A stretch of 64,000 nucleotides of DNA from DASUPK01 sp963819715. Lineage in GTDB: Bacteria > Actinomycetota > Thermoleophilia > Solirubrobacterales > 70-9. How positions within the stretch are numbered: position 1 is the stretch's first letter; every line of letters starts with the position of its first letter. Below, in pieces: positions 26,598 through 34,951 of the stretch. The notes under the pieces were generated by a model that worked only from the letters and a program-made list of their open reading frames with translations, did not search any database and was not told the origin of the DNA. The stretch lies in contig CAWFXE010000002.1 in NCBI GenBank assembly GCA_963819715.1, positions 186,001-250,000 of the forward strand. Reading direction: 5' to 3'. A program made the translations under genes and the position numbers.

Positions 26598-27355
26598 CCG
26601 AGGTGCTGCTGCTCGGACGGCGGGCGGTGCGGGAGGTGGTCCGTTACCCGGAGGCGACGATCCCGACCCTGTTCATCCCGCTCTTCTTCCTGGCGGTGAA
26701 CATCGGCCAGGTTCAGACGACGTTCAACGCGGAAACCGCGCCCTGGCTGAGGGGCCAGAGCTACGTCGCCTTCCAGATGCCGGTCTCGCTGATGTTCGCC
26801 GTGGCCACGGCCACCACCGGACTCGCACTGGTGACCGAGATCGACAGCGGCTATTTCGACAAGCTGCTGGTCGCGCCGATCCGCCGCACGTCGCTGATCC
26901 TCGGCCGCCTCGGCGCTGACCTCGTGCGGGGCCTAGCCGCCTCGACGGTGGTGATGCTGTTCGGGATCGTCGTGTTCGGGGCCCATGTCGAGGCTGGCGT
27001 GCTCGGCGCCCTCCTGGCCGTCCTCCTCGCCTCCCTCTTCGGGGTCGCGTACGCGGGCTTCGGGATCCTGGTTGCGCTCAAGACGCGAAACGTTCAGGCG
27101 ACGAACACCAGCTTCCTGCTCTTCTTCCCGCTGCTCTTCCTCACTCCCAACTTTGTTCCGTTCGACCGGCTCTCGCCGCTGATGGAGACGCTCGCGCGGA
27201 TCAACCCGGTGAGCTACGTGATCGTGGGGATTCGGTCGCTGATCATCGACGGCTGGGTGGTGGACAAGATCCTGGTCTGCCTCGGGGTGATCCTCGTCAT
27301 GGGCGTGGTGCTGATCGGCCTGTCGCTGCGGGCCATTGCGACGTACGACCGCTAG
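26594..27355 (+). CDS. ABC-2 type transporter permease (DrrB-type)
   Basis: The 253-residue membrane protein has about six hydrophobic segments and the ABC-2 family pattern: LFIPLFFLAVNIG early, KLLVAPIRRTSLILGR on the cytoplasmic loop, and LLFFPLLFLTPNFVPFDRL before the last helices. Its TTG start overlaps the ATPase stop by four bases. It forms the transmembrane half of the exporter with the preceding ATPase. Confidence 0.9.
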   Translation: MTEVLLLGRRAVREVVRYPEATIPTLFIPLFFLAVNIGQVQTTFNAETAPWLRGQSYVAFQMPVSLMFAVATATTGLALVTEIDSGYFDKLLVAPIRRTSLILGRLGADLVRGLAASTVVMLFGIVVFGAHVEAGVLGALLAVLLASLFGVAYAGFGILVALKTRNVQATNTSFLLFFPLLFLTPNFVPFDRLSPLMETLARINPVSYVIVGIRSLIIDGWVVDKILVCLGVILVMGVVLIGLSLRAIATYDR

Positions 27356-27384
27356 CGGCCACCAGGCCGCTCGACTTATGCGGG

Positions 27385-27421
27385 GCGGCCGCTTGTGGCC
27401 GCGATCTGATGGCGAAGCCGT
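27385..27421 (+). repeat. 37-bp palindromic intergenic repeat, copy B
   Basis: This is the best-formed copy of the family: stem GCGGCC/GGCCGC around GCTTGT, followed by GATCTGATGGCGAAGCCGT. It lies just upstream of the methyltransferase at 27439, as copy A lies just upstream of the acyl-CoA dehydrogenase. Copies differ mainly in the loop and at positions 20-22. Confidence 0.72.
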
Positions 27422-27438
27422 AGCTACGATTCCTCGTC

Positions 27439-28338
27439 GTGTCGAGCCCGGATCGCATCAAGGAGGTCAACGAGCGCTACCACGACGTGGCGGCGTCCTC
27501 GTATGACTCCAAGTGGGGAATCGACTTCGGGGAGATCGGCCAGGAGCAGGTCGCGGGCAAGCTGCGCAAGGCGCTGGGGCGGTGGCCGGAGAGGCCGTTC
27601 GGCGATGCGCTGGAGATAGGCGCGGGGACCGGGTACTTCTCGCTCAACCTGATGCAGGCCGGCGCGATCGCGCGGGCCACGGCGACGGACATCTCCCCGG
27701 GGATGCTGGCGACGCTCGGGGAGAACGCGGAGCGGCTCGGGCTGAGCGTCACGACCGCCGCGGCCGAGGCCGAGACGCTGCCCTTCGGGGATGAGAGCTT
27801 CGACCTCGTCTTCGGGCACGCCGTCCTTCATCACATCCCGGATCTGGAGCAGGCGTTCTCGGAGTTCGCGCGGGTGCTGAGGCCGGGTGGGACCGTGGCG
27901 TTCTGCGGGGAGCCGTCTCGGTACGGCGACTTTCTCGCGGCCATTCCCAAGCGGACGGCGCTGCTGACGGCGCCGCTGTGGCGGCGGCTGGTCGGTGCCT
28001 CGGCACGGGACTACGAGGCCGAGGCGGATCACAACGGCCACGACCTCGAGCCGGAGGTGGACGTGCACGCATTCTCTCCCGGGGACCTGCGGCGCTTCTG
28101 CGCCTCCGCGGGGCTCGGCGAGGTCCGCGTGAAGGGCGAGGAGCTGCTCGCCTCCATCCACGGCTGGACGGTGAGGACGCTCGAGGCCAGCGCCGAGCCG
28201 GAGGAGGTGCCGTGGGGATGGCGGAAGTTCGCCTTCCGGAGCTACATCGCGCTGCAGCGGCTGGACAACCAGGTCCTGGAGCCGCGGCTCCCGCCGCAGC
28301 TCTTCTACAACCTGCTGGTCTCGGCGAGCAAGTCCTAG
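27439..28338 (+). CDS. Class I SAM-dependent methyltransferase (large form)
   Basis: A 299-residue protein starting at GTG 27439 has motif I ALEIGAGTGYFSLNL, motif II TATDISPGML, the substrate-side FDLVFGHAVLHHIPDLEQ and FARVLRPGGTVAFCGEP, all standard for UbiE/methyltransferase-11-type enzymes. The C-terminal 120 residues form an extra domain ending in QLFYNLLVSASKS. Substrate unknown. Convergent with the small membrane protein gene, with a 4-base overlap of stops. Confidence 0.85.
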   Translation: MSSPDRIKEVNERYHDVAASSYDSKWGIDFGEIGQEQVAGKLRKALGRWPERPFGDALEIGAGTGYFSLNLMQAGAIARATATDISPGMLATLGENAERLGLSVTTAAAEAETLPFGDESFDLVFGHAVLHHIPDLEQAFSEFARVLRPGGTVAFCGEPSRYGDFLAAIPKRTALLTAPLWRRLVGASARDYEAEADHNGHDLEPEVDVHAFSPGDLRRFCASAGLGEVRVKGEELLASIHGWTVRTLEASAEPEEVPWGWRKFAFRSYIALQRLDNQVLEPRLPPQLFYNLLVSASKS

Positions 28339-28592
28339 CCGAGCTTGCGGACCACTCGCCAGACCTGATCGGCGGCGAGGAGGATCAGGATCATCCCGAT
28401 GGCGACGGTGAACAGCGCGGCGCTCGTGCCCGGCTTGATCCCCAGGGCGCCCGCGAGGATCAGCGACGCGCCCCAGAGGGTCGCCACGATCGCCGCGAGC
28501 AGCTTGCCGATCAGGGACGTGTAGGTCTCGTCGCGGCTGTCGAGATTGGCGGCGCTGCGGACGAAACCGGCCTTAGCGGAGTAATTCATCAA
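28335..28592 (-). CDS. Small two-helix membrane protein
   Basis: The 85-residue protein has two transmembrane helices, around LLAAIVATLWGASLILAGAL and ALFTVAIGMILILLA, with a short soluble N-terminus and basic C-terminus. No family is recognised. ATG 28589 is an alternative start one codon in. The location after a methyltransferase on the opposite strand gives no functional clue. Confidence 0.6.
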   Translation of the reverse strand: MMNYSAKAGFVRSAANLDSRDETYTSLIGKLLAAIVATLWGASLILAGALGIKPGTSAALFTVAIGMILILLAADQVWRVVRKLG

Positions 28593-28641
28593 CTTCAGGA
28601 TCGGCCATCCGGGCCCGCTGGCCCACAGCGTTGGCCGAATG

Positions 28642-28968
28642 TCAGCCGCGGCCGCCGGGCTCTTCGTCCACGTTGCGGTCGGCCCACGGGATGGCCTCGA
28701 GGCGCCCGTCGGGGATCGGCTCGCCGCTGACGACGGACTTGCCGTAGGTCCCCTCCTCGATCCGCGCCTCGGCCCGATCGATCTCCTCGAGGGTCCGCTT
28801 CAGGTCCTCTACGAAGGCGCTGTCGGTGCTCGCCTGCTCGAGGTCGTTTGCCTCGTCGCCCGAGTCCTCGGGCTCGTCCGAGGTGTCCGGCTGCTCGTGC
28901 TCGACGAGCTCCGACTTGATTCGGGCCTTCTCCTCGGCGAGCCGCTTGCGTGCGTCTTCGGGATCCAT
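28642..28968 (-). CDS. DksA/TraR-like protein lacking all zinc-finger cysteines
   Basis: This 108-residue acidic protein has the DksA/TraR layout: an N-terminal coiled coil (RKRLAEEKARIKSELVE), a second helix (VEDLKRTLEEIDRAEARIEE), then GTYGKSVVSGEPIPDGRLEA and IPWADRN. In classic members the last region reads YGxCxxCGExIPxxRLxA and two more Cys follow. Here each expected Cys is replaced and the whole protein has no Cys, so no zinc can be held. It may still bind RNA polymerase's secondary channel, as Cys-deficient DksA relatives do, and would be redox-insensitive. Confidence 0.8.
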   Translation of the reverse strand: MDPEDARKRLAEEKARIKSELVEHEQPDTSDEPEDSGDEANDLEQASTDSAFVEDLKRTLEEIDRAEARIEEGTYGKSVVSGEPIPDGRLEAIPWADRNVDEEPGGRG

Positions 28969-29027
28969 GACGTGATCCTATTGACCGCGGGCCCGGAGGA
29001 GCTTGCGCATGCCGCGCGCAGTCTCCG

Positions 29028-30752
29028 CTACCCGAACGTAAACGCGTACCCCGTGATCCCCGAATCGAAGATGAGGGATAGGCGGTGCTGCGAGACGGCC
29101 GGGAGGTTCACCAGGCGGTAGAGGCGCTGGGGGCCGATCGTCGCCCGGCCGTTGTGGACATCCGCGCCTGCGAGCTTCGCGGGGATCGGCTTGCCGTCGA
29201 AGAGCACCTGGACGTGGCGCGCCTGGTCCGATGAACCCAAGACGAGATAGACCCGGCGGGCGTTGAACTCCACGTCGATCTCCGCGCCATCGCCGGAGGT
29301 CGCGTCCTCGTCGGTGATCCCCCAATGCCCCGCATAAGCGAACTGGTTCACCGCGAGCGGGCCGGCTGCGGCGCCGAAGTTTTGGTCGCCAGGATGGACC
29401 GGCGTCACCCAGCCCATGGCGCGCGCGGCGCCCAGGTAGGTCTCGGGCGTCGTCGTGCCGGCCGAAGGCGCCTGGGCCGCGGCGCGGGAGCCCGAGCCGA
29501 GGTCCTTGTGGCCGGCCTCCCCGAGCAGCGTCCTGATCGCCCGCTCGGTCTCCGCGTAGTCCCCCTCCCCGAAGTGCGCATCGCGGACATTGCCCTGAGC
29601 GTCCACGAGGTAGTCTGCGGGCCAGTACTGGTTGCCCCACGCATCCCAGGTGGCCAGGTCGTTGTCCTGCGCGACCGGATAGGTGAGGTGGTTCTGGCGG
29701 ATGGCGTCCTGGACATTGCCCGCGTCCTTCTCGAAGGGGAACTCGGGCGAATGGACGCCCACGACCGTGAAGCCCTGCCGCCCGTAGCGCTGCTGCCAGG
29801 CCTCGAGGTAGGGCAGCGTGCGGATGCAGTTGATGCAGGTGTAGGTCCAGAAGTCGACCAGTACGACCTTGCCGCGCAGGTCGCTCATCGAGAGGGATTC
29901 GCCGCCCGGGGTGTTGAACCAGTCCTGCGTCCCGGTGAAGTCGGGCGCCTGCCCGTATGTCTGCAGGCTCACCGGCCGGTTGAGGTCGGCTTCGGGGACC
30001 ACCGGCGTCCCGTGCTGGCTCACCGTGGCGAGGTCGGTGGAGATGGCCTTGCTCTTCTCGATGCTCTCCGTCGGGTTCACGAGGAATCTCGGCAGCGCGC
30101 TCGCGATCTCCGTCTGGAAGCGCACGTCGAGGTTGGCGCTCATCGCGATCGCGACGAGGACCATCACCGCGCCCATCGCCATCTGCACGCGGCCCTGTAT
30201 GGGCTTCAGCCGCTGCGCGAGCCGCCTGCCGCCGAGCAGGAGCAGGTAGAGCACGATCGCAGAACCGACGGCATAGGAGAGCGCAACCGCCAGGCGGCCG
30301 GCCGTGAAGTCCTGCGCCGCCGAGACCACGATCACTCCGGCCAGGATCGGCCCGGCGCAGGGCGCATAGACCAATCCGAGGCTGGCCCCGACGATCAGTC
30401 CAGAGCCGAACCCGTCGCCGCGGAAGCGCGCGGGCCCCGGCGCGAGGCGGCTGGCGAAGGCCTCAACGCGGTCGCCGATCGGCGGGATGAGCAGGGAGAT
30501 GCCGAAGCCGAACAGCACCGCAATCGCCAGGTCGCGCGCGAAGCCGTTGGGCAGCCCGAGGGCGTTGATCACGTAGACGAGCGCGACCGTGGCGAACGTG
30601 AACGAGAGCGCCAATCCGGTCACCACCCCCAGGGGCCGTCGCCGATCCCCGGTGACCCCGGCGGCGAGAATCGCGGGCAGGATCGGCAGTACGCACGGGG
30701 ACAGGGCCGTGCCCGCCCCGGCGACGAGCGCAAACAGCATCAGCAATGCCAT
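29028..30752 (-). CDS. DipZ-like CcdA/thioredoxin fusion protein
   Basis: The 574-residue protein starts with a six-helix CcdA/DsbD-type membrane domain containing SPCVLPILPAILA and the second Cys in YAPCAGPILAG, which pass electrons across the membrane. A linker leads to an extracytoplasmic thioredoxin-like domain with the redox motif DFWTYTCINCIRTLPYL, and a C-terminal beta-rich domain (roughly residues 440-574) like the carbohydrate-binding-type end of mycobacterial DipZ. It should deliver reducing power to exported proteins. ATG 30752 fits the first membrane helix. Confidence 0.88.
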   Translation of the reverse strand: MALLMLFALVAGAGTALSPCVLPILPAILAAGVTGDRRRPLGVVTGLALSFTFATVALVYVINALGLPNGFARDLAIAVLFGFGISLLIPPIGDRVEAFASRLAPGPARFRGDGFGSGLIVGASLGLVYAPCAGPILAGVIVVSAAQDFTAGRLAVALSYAVGSAIVLYLLLLGGRRLAQRLKPIQGRVQMAMGAVMVLVAIAMSANLDVRFQTEIASALPRFLVNPTESIEKSKAISTDLATVSQHGTPVVPEADLNRPVSLQTYGQAPDFTGTQDWFNTPGGESLSMSDLRGKVVLVDFWTYTCINCIRTLPYLEAWQQRYGRQGFTVVGVHSPEFPFEKDAGNVQDAIRQNHLTYPVAQDNDLATWDAWGNQYWPADYLVDAQGNVRDAHFGEGDYAETERAIRTLLGEAGHKDLGSGSRAAAQAPSAGTTTPETYLGAARAMGWVTPVHPGDQNFGAAAGPLAVNQFAYAGHWGITDEDATSGDGAEIDVEFNARRVYLVLGSSDQARHVQVLFDGKPIPAKLAGADVHNGRATIGPQRLYRLVNLPAVSQHRLSLIFDSGITGYAFTFG

Positions 30753-30806
30753 TGGGTCCCAGACTTGGAGATCTCGAAAGCGTTACGCCGAGTCGTTACG
30801 AACGGA

Positions 30807-31934
30807 TTAACGCCCCGGCTCGGCCGCCCGGACCCGATGCACCGCCGTGTCGCCGATGATCCCCTTGAAGTTGCGCCTACCGGCGAAGGAGAAGCGGAAT
30901 CGATCCCCGTTCGCAGCCTCGAGTGAGTCCTTCACCGTCTCGTCCGCCAGGACGCTGTCAGGCCGGGCGATGCTGGTGATCCGGGCCGCCAGGTTGACCG
31001 GTCGCCCGTACCAGTCGCCCCCGCGCCCGAGCGCCGGCCCGGTCGCCACGCCCGCCTTCAGAGAGGGCATCTCCTCGGTGCTCGCGGCATCGACCAGGCT
31101 CACGACGGCCTCCATCAGCGCGACCGGATCGCGCGAGGAGAACATGGCCGCGTCCCCGATCATCTTCACCAGGCGCACCGGCGGTCGGGCCGACTCGGAG
31201 GCGAGTTCGAAGAGGCGGCCGGTGAGCTGGCCAATCTGCTCGATCTCGAGCGTCTCGCCGAGGCGGGTGAATCCGACCAGGTCGGCGAAGGCGATCGTGA
31301 CGTCGTCGGTGTCATAGAGCCGCCCCTCGGCGAGCTCGGCCTCCGTGATCACGGCCTGGCGGATCGCCTCCCGCAGGTGGATCCGGTAGGCGTGCACGAG
31401 GGTCTCGCCGAGCAGGGGCGGCATCACCTCGGCGGCCGCCGCATACCGCATGGCGAGCTCTCGCTCGTCAATCCCGGGCTCGGTGAAGACCTCACCGACC
31501 ACGTCCCTGTTCGCGTCGGCGAGGCTGGCCATTGAGATCCCGATGATCCGGGAGGTCTCGAGCACGGCCTCAGGGGGAAGGCCGGCGTCCATGAAGAGCC
31601 TGGCGCGCTTCGCGGCCTCCATGTCGTTCTCTGTGTACGCGCGCTCCTCGCCGCCGGGAATCGGCGCGCCCAGCGCCTGGAGGAGGCGCGCCAGAAACTC
31701 CTGCTCGATCCCGGCGCCCTCGGCGATCTCCGCGGCCGTATACCGCTCCTTGCCCGCGCCGAAGACCCGCTCGACCGGGATCAACACAAGCCGGTTCTCC
31801 TCCACCGCTTGCCTCAGCTCCTCGAGGGGCACTCCGGAATCGGCCAGCTCCTGGAGCAGGGCCAGCCGCGCCTCGCGCGCCTTCCCCTCGAGGTCGCCGA
31901 GCAGCCCCTCAGCCTCAAAGTCGATGCCGGCCAT
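30807..31934 (-). CDS. Class III adenylate cyclase with N-terminal regulatory domain (Rv1264-like)
   Basis: The 375-residue protein has a helical N-terminal domain of about 200 residues resembling the autoinhibitory regulatory domain of pH-responsive Rv1264, then a catalytic domain. Metal Asp residues are in TIAFADLVGFTRLGE and VKMIGDAAMF, the purine-contact Lys is in the latter, and the transition-state Asn/Arg are in RPVNLAARIT. It makes cAMP and needs dimerisation. No membrane segment is seen. It ends shortly before the DipZ gene and starts 24 bases from the divergent LON-domain gene. Confidence 0.88.
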   Translation of the reverse strand: MAGIDFEAEGLLGDLEGKAREARLALLQELADSGVPLEELRQAVEENRLVLIPVERVFGAGKERYTAAEIAEGAGIEQEFLARLLQALGAPIPGGEERAYTENDMEAAKRARLFMDAGLPPEAVLETSRIIGISMASLADANRDVVGEVFTEPGIDERELAMRYAAAAEVMPPLLGETLVHAYRIHLREAIRQAVITEAELAEGRLYDTDDVTIAFADLVGFTRLGETLEIEQIGQLTGRLFELASESARPPVRLVKMIGDAAMFSSRDPVALMEAVVSLVDAASTEEMPSLKAGVATGPALGRGGDWYGRPVNLAARITSIARPDSVLADETVKDSLEAANGDRFRFSFAGRRNFKGIIGDTAVHRVRAAEPGR

Positions 31935-31958
31935 CCGGGGATCCTAAGATGGGCCGGT

Positions 31959-32591
31959 ATGGCAGGTCTCGAGCTTCCGATCTTCGAGCTGCCGCTGGTC
32001 TTGCTCCCCGGCGAGCAGGTGCCGCTCCACATCTTCGAGGAGCGCTACAAGCGGATGGTCGGCACCTCCCTGGAGGACGGCGAGCCCTTCGGCGTGGTGC
32101 TCCGCGACGACGATGGCGCACGGTCCGTCGGGTGCACCGCCCGGATCGACGACGTCACCGAGCGCTTCGACGACGGCCGGATGAACATCCTGGTTCGCGG
32201 CGAGGCGCCCTTCAAGGTCCTGGACCGCTTCGAGTCGCCGGAGTACCCCGCGGGCGAGGTCGAGCTGGTTCAGGACGAGGACGTGCCGCCGCTGGACGAG
32301 GACTCGGGGATCGCGGCGCGCGAGGCGTTCGCGGAGCTCGCGGAGCGCGCCACCGGCACGCGACCGGAGCCCGAGGAGCTCGACGGCGCCAGCGCCTACG
32401 CGCTCGCGGCCCGCATCGAGCTGCCGCCCGAGACGAAGCAGCAGCTTCTCGAGATGCGTGATGAGGACGAGCGCATGGGACTGCTCGCCAATGCCCTGGG
32501 AGCCGTGGGCAAGGCCCTGGAGCGCGCCGAGGAGGCCGCCGAGCGCGCCAGCGGCAACGGCAAGGTCCACCTGCCGGGCCTCCCGGAGTAG
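31959..32591 (+). CDS. LON-domain (substrate-binding) protein
   Basis: This 210-residue protein matches the N-terminal LON domain without a protease: ELPIFELPLVLLPGEQVPLH, then FEERYKRMVGTSLEDGEPFG and GRMNILVRGEAPFKVL. The C-terminal third is helical and Glu-rich, and no ATPase or protease motifs follow. Stand-alone LON-domain proteins are common but of unknown role. TAAGAT lies 9 bases upstream of the ATG, so a leaderless mRNA is possible. Its stop directly abuts that of the convergent gamma-glutamyltransferase. Confidence 0.85.
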   Translation: MAGLELPIFELPLVLLPGEQVPLHIFEERYKRMVGTSLEDGEPFGVVLRDDDGARSVGCTARIDDVTERFDDGRMNILVRGEAPFKVLDRFESPEYPAGEVELVQDEDVPPLDEDSGIAAREAFAELAERATGTRPEPEELDGASAYALAARIELPPETKQQLLEMRDEDERMGLLANALGAVGKALERAEEAAERASGNGKVHLPGLPE

Positions 32592-34163
32592 CTACTCGAA
32601 CGCGACGGCGCCGCCGCGGCGCGGATCGCCGCCGCCGCTGACCTCGCCGGTCGCCGGCTCCCGGCGCACCGCCTGGGCGCCGCCGAAGAACAGGTTCTTC
32701 CGCTTCCAGCGGACCACGGGGACGCCGCGCCGCTCGAGATCGTCGAGCCCGGCCTGATCGACTCCCGGCTCCGCCTGGACGGTCCCGGCCTCGAAGTGAA
32801 GCCGGCCGGCCTCCACCGCATCGCCGGCGTCCATCCCCTGCTCGAGCACCCTGAGGGTCGTCTGCAGGATCGCCGAGCGAATCCGGTTGGATCCGGCGCT
32901 GCCGAGCCCGAGCACCACCTCCCCGTCGCGCAGCGCGAGGGTCGGGGACATCATCGAGCTCACGCGCTGCCCCGGTGGGATCCGGTGGAAGCCCTGCGGG
33001 TTCAGGTCCTCTTCGCCGAGCATGTTGTTGACGTGCACGCCGGTGCCGGGAACCACCACGCCGGACCCGGTGCCGTTCGAGCAGGTGATCGAGGCGCAGT
33101 TTCCCTCCGCGTCCATGACCGCGATATGCGTCGTGGACCCGAGCCGGTCGGGCGGGTCAACGGGCCCGCCCGCCCCGCCATGGCCGCCGACCCACTCACC
33201 CTCCTTGATCCGCGCGGCGATCTGGTCCAGGTCGGTCTTGAGGAACCGCTCCACGTACTCCCGGTCGTGCAGGCCCTCGTGGAAGTCATCGGTGCGCCTC
33301 GCGTTCGCGGCCTCCATTCCCGCGACGATCTCCTCCACCCCACTCCTATCGCCGAGGCGCTCGAGCAGGCCGAGCGAGTAGCTGATCAGGATCCCTCCGG
33401 ATGACGGCGGCGGGTTTGTGAGCACCACGTGTCCACGGAAGCGCGCGCTGACCGGCCGGCGCTCGATCGGCGCGTAGGCCGCCATGTCGTCCATCCCGAG
33501 CGTGCCGCCCCGCTCCCGGACCCACTCGCAGACTGTGCGCGCCACCTCGCCGCGATAGAACGGCTCGGCGCCCTCGCGGGCGAAGAGCTCCAGCGCATCG
33601 GCCATCTCCGGGTAATGGAATGTGTCGCCCGCGACGAGCTGCCTGCCCTCAGGCGTGTAGAGGGCCGCCGCCTCGGGCGTCGAGACCAGGATCGGGTGGA
33701 GGATCTCGTGGAAGTACTCGGCTTCGGTCGTCACCACGACCCCCTCGCGCCCGAGCTCGACTCCGGGACGGGCGAGCCGCTCAAGCCCTATCGATCCCCA
33801 GCGCTTTGAGACGTACTCGAGGCCGGCCGGATTGCCCGGCACCCCGCAGGACGCGGCGCCGCAGTTGAAGATCTGGGGCGTCTCGTCGAAGTAGACCGGG
33901 ATGGGGACCAGCTCGGCCGTTCGCTCCGCCCCGTCGGCGCCGCCGGCGGCCACGAAGAAGTCGATCAGCGTGTCCTCGCCGCCCGCGTGGACCATCATGA
34001 ATCCGCCCGCTCCGAAACCGGTCAGGTAGCTCTCGCAGACGAACGAGGTGAGCACGGCGCAGATCGCCGCGTCCACCGCGTTCCCGCCATCGCGCAGCAC
34101 CTGTGCTCCGGCCTCCGCGGTCAGCGGATGCCCCGCGGCGACGACTCCCCTCGGATCACTCAT
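32592..34163 (-). CDS. ggt: Gamma-glutamyltransferase
   Basis: The 523-residue Ntn-hydrolase precursor starts MSDPRGVVAAGHPLTAEAG; the long in-frame extension upstream has no homology. The autoprocessing and catalytic Thr is in GSTTHIAVMDAEGN. The gamma-glutamyl binding segments GTGVHVNNMLGEEDLNP and RVSSMMSPTL follow. Unlike typical periplasmic enzymes it has no signal peptide, so this form should be cytosolic, like several actinobacterial homologues. It transfers or hydrolyses gamma-glutamyl groups of glutathione-like substrates. Confidence 0.9.
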   Translation of the reverse strand: MSDPRGVVAAGHPLTAEAGAQVLRDGGNAVDAAICAVLTSFVCESYLTGFGAGGFMMVHAGGEDTLIDFFVAAGGADGAERTAELVPIPVYFDETPQIFNCGAASCGVPGNPAGLEYVSKRWGSIGLERLARPGVELGREGVVVTTEAEYFHEILHPILVSTPEAAALYTPEGRQLVAGDTFHYPEMADALELFAREGAEPFYRGEVARTVCEWVRERGGTLGMDDMAAYAPIERRPVSARFRGHVVLTNPPPSSGGILISYSLGLLERLGDRSGVEEIVAGMEAANARRTDDFHEGLHDREYVERFLKTDLDQIAARIKEGEWVGGHGGAGGPVDPPDRLGSTTHIAVMDAEGNCASITCSNGTGSGVVVPGTGVHVNNMLGEEDLNPQGFHRIPPGQRVSSMMSPTLALRDGEVVLGLGSAGSNRIRSAILQTTLRVLEQGMDAGDAVEAGRLHFEAGTVQAEPGVDQAGLDDLERRGVPVVRWKRKNLFFGGAQAVRREPATGEVSGGGDPRRGGAVAFE

Positions 34164-34246
34164 GCGGGCAGCGTAGGGCGGCGGACCCCCGGGAAGAAAA
34201 CAGCCGGCTTGCACCGGCCGTTCCCCGCTACTCGGTCACTTCCGGC

Positions 34247-34859
34247 TCAGCTGGGACAGCCGAAGCTCGCCGGCACTCCCGGGCCGCCGGTGACGGTCAG
34301 GCTGTGTCCGCCCCCCGACGAGTCCGTGATCGGAATCGACTCGCTCTGGCCGAAGCGGTTGACCCCGGTGAAGACCACCGTCGTGCTCGTGTAGAAGCAG
34401 ACCGCGTACGCGAACTCGCGGTTCTTCCGGCCGCCCTTGACGAAGACGTTGTCCGTGAACGTCTCCGCGCCGCCGTTGTTCGCGTCGGCCGAGTGGGAGG
34501 CGTTCGGGATTCCCTCTGTGATCGGACACGGGCTCGTGGGGCACGGGAAGGCGATGCCGCTGCGGTTCCCGGCCGTGTCGAACGCGTGGAGGTCGACCTC
34601 GCCGGACGGCCAGCTGATCGTGGCGCGCACGATCGGCCCCGGAATCGACAGGACGTGCTTCTTCTTGCACTTCTTCTTCTTCTTCTTCGGCGACCGCGGC
34701 GCCCTTCTTTGCCTTCTTGCACTTCTTCTTCTTCGCCGCCACCGCCCCCCGCTGGCCCGTCGCTCCCGCGCCGGCTGCGGAGACCGACAGCGTCAGGCCG
34801 AGGGCGGCAACCAGCGCGATCGCCAGCCAGCGCGCGCCGGTGGCTCTCCCTGTAGTCAT
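34247..34859 (-). pseudogene. Secreted lysine-rich protein, interrupted by a one-base shift
   Basis: The start at 34859 has GGAGG six bases upstream and encodes a signal peptide (RWLAIALVAALGLTLS, then AAGAGATG) and a basic stretch AAKKKKCKKAKKGAA. The frame then runs into Glu codons from a GAA repeat (34671-34688), whereas the other frame reads Lys-Lys-Cys-Lys and continues as a plausible exported domain, VRATISWPSGEVDLHAFDTA to VPASFGCPS. One base gained or lost in the triplet tract restores a protein of about 200 residues. The tract is prone to slippage, so an assembly error, a real mutation or phase variation are all possible. Function unknown. Confidence 0.6.
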
Positions 34860-34882
34860 ACGTGCCTCCTCTGAGCTTTGAT

Positions 34883-34906
34883 CGGGAGGTCCCGGTATCC
34901 CTCCCG
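34883..34906 (-). terminator. Hairpin after ftsZ
   Basis: CGGGAGG and CCTCCCG form a 7-bp perfect stem around a 10-base loop in the gap between ftsZ and the next minus-strand gene. No U-run follows, so it is a weak terminator candidate. Confidence 0.3.
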
Positions 34907-34951
34907 CGGACACCAGGAGTCTATTAGCCGGTCGGCTGGCTCAAACCTGGC

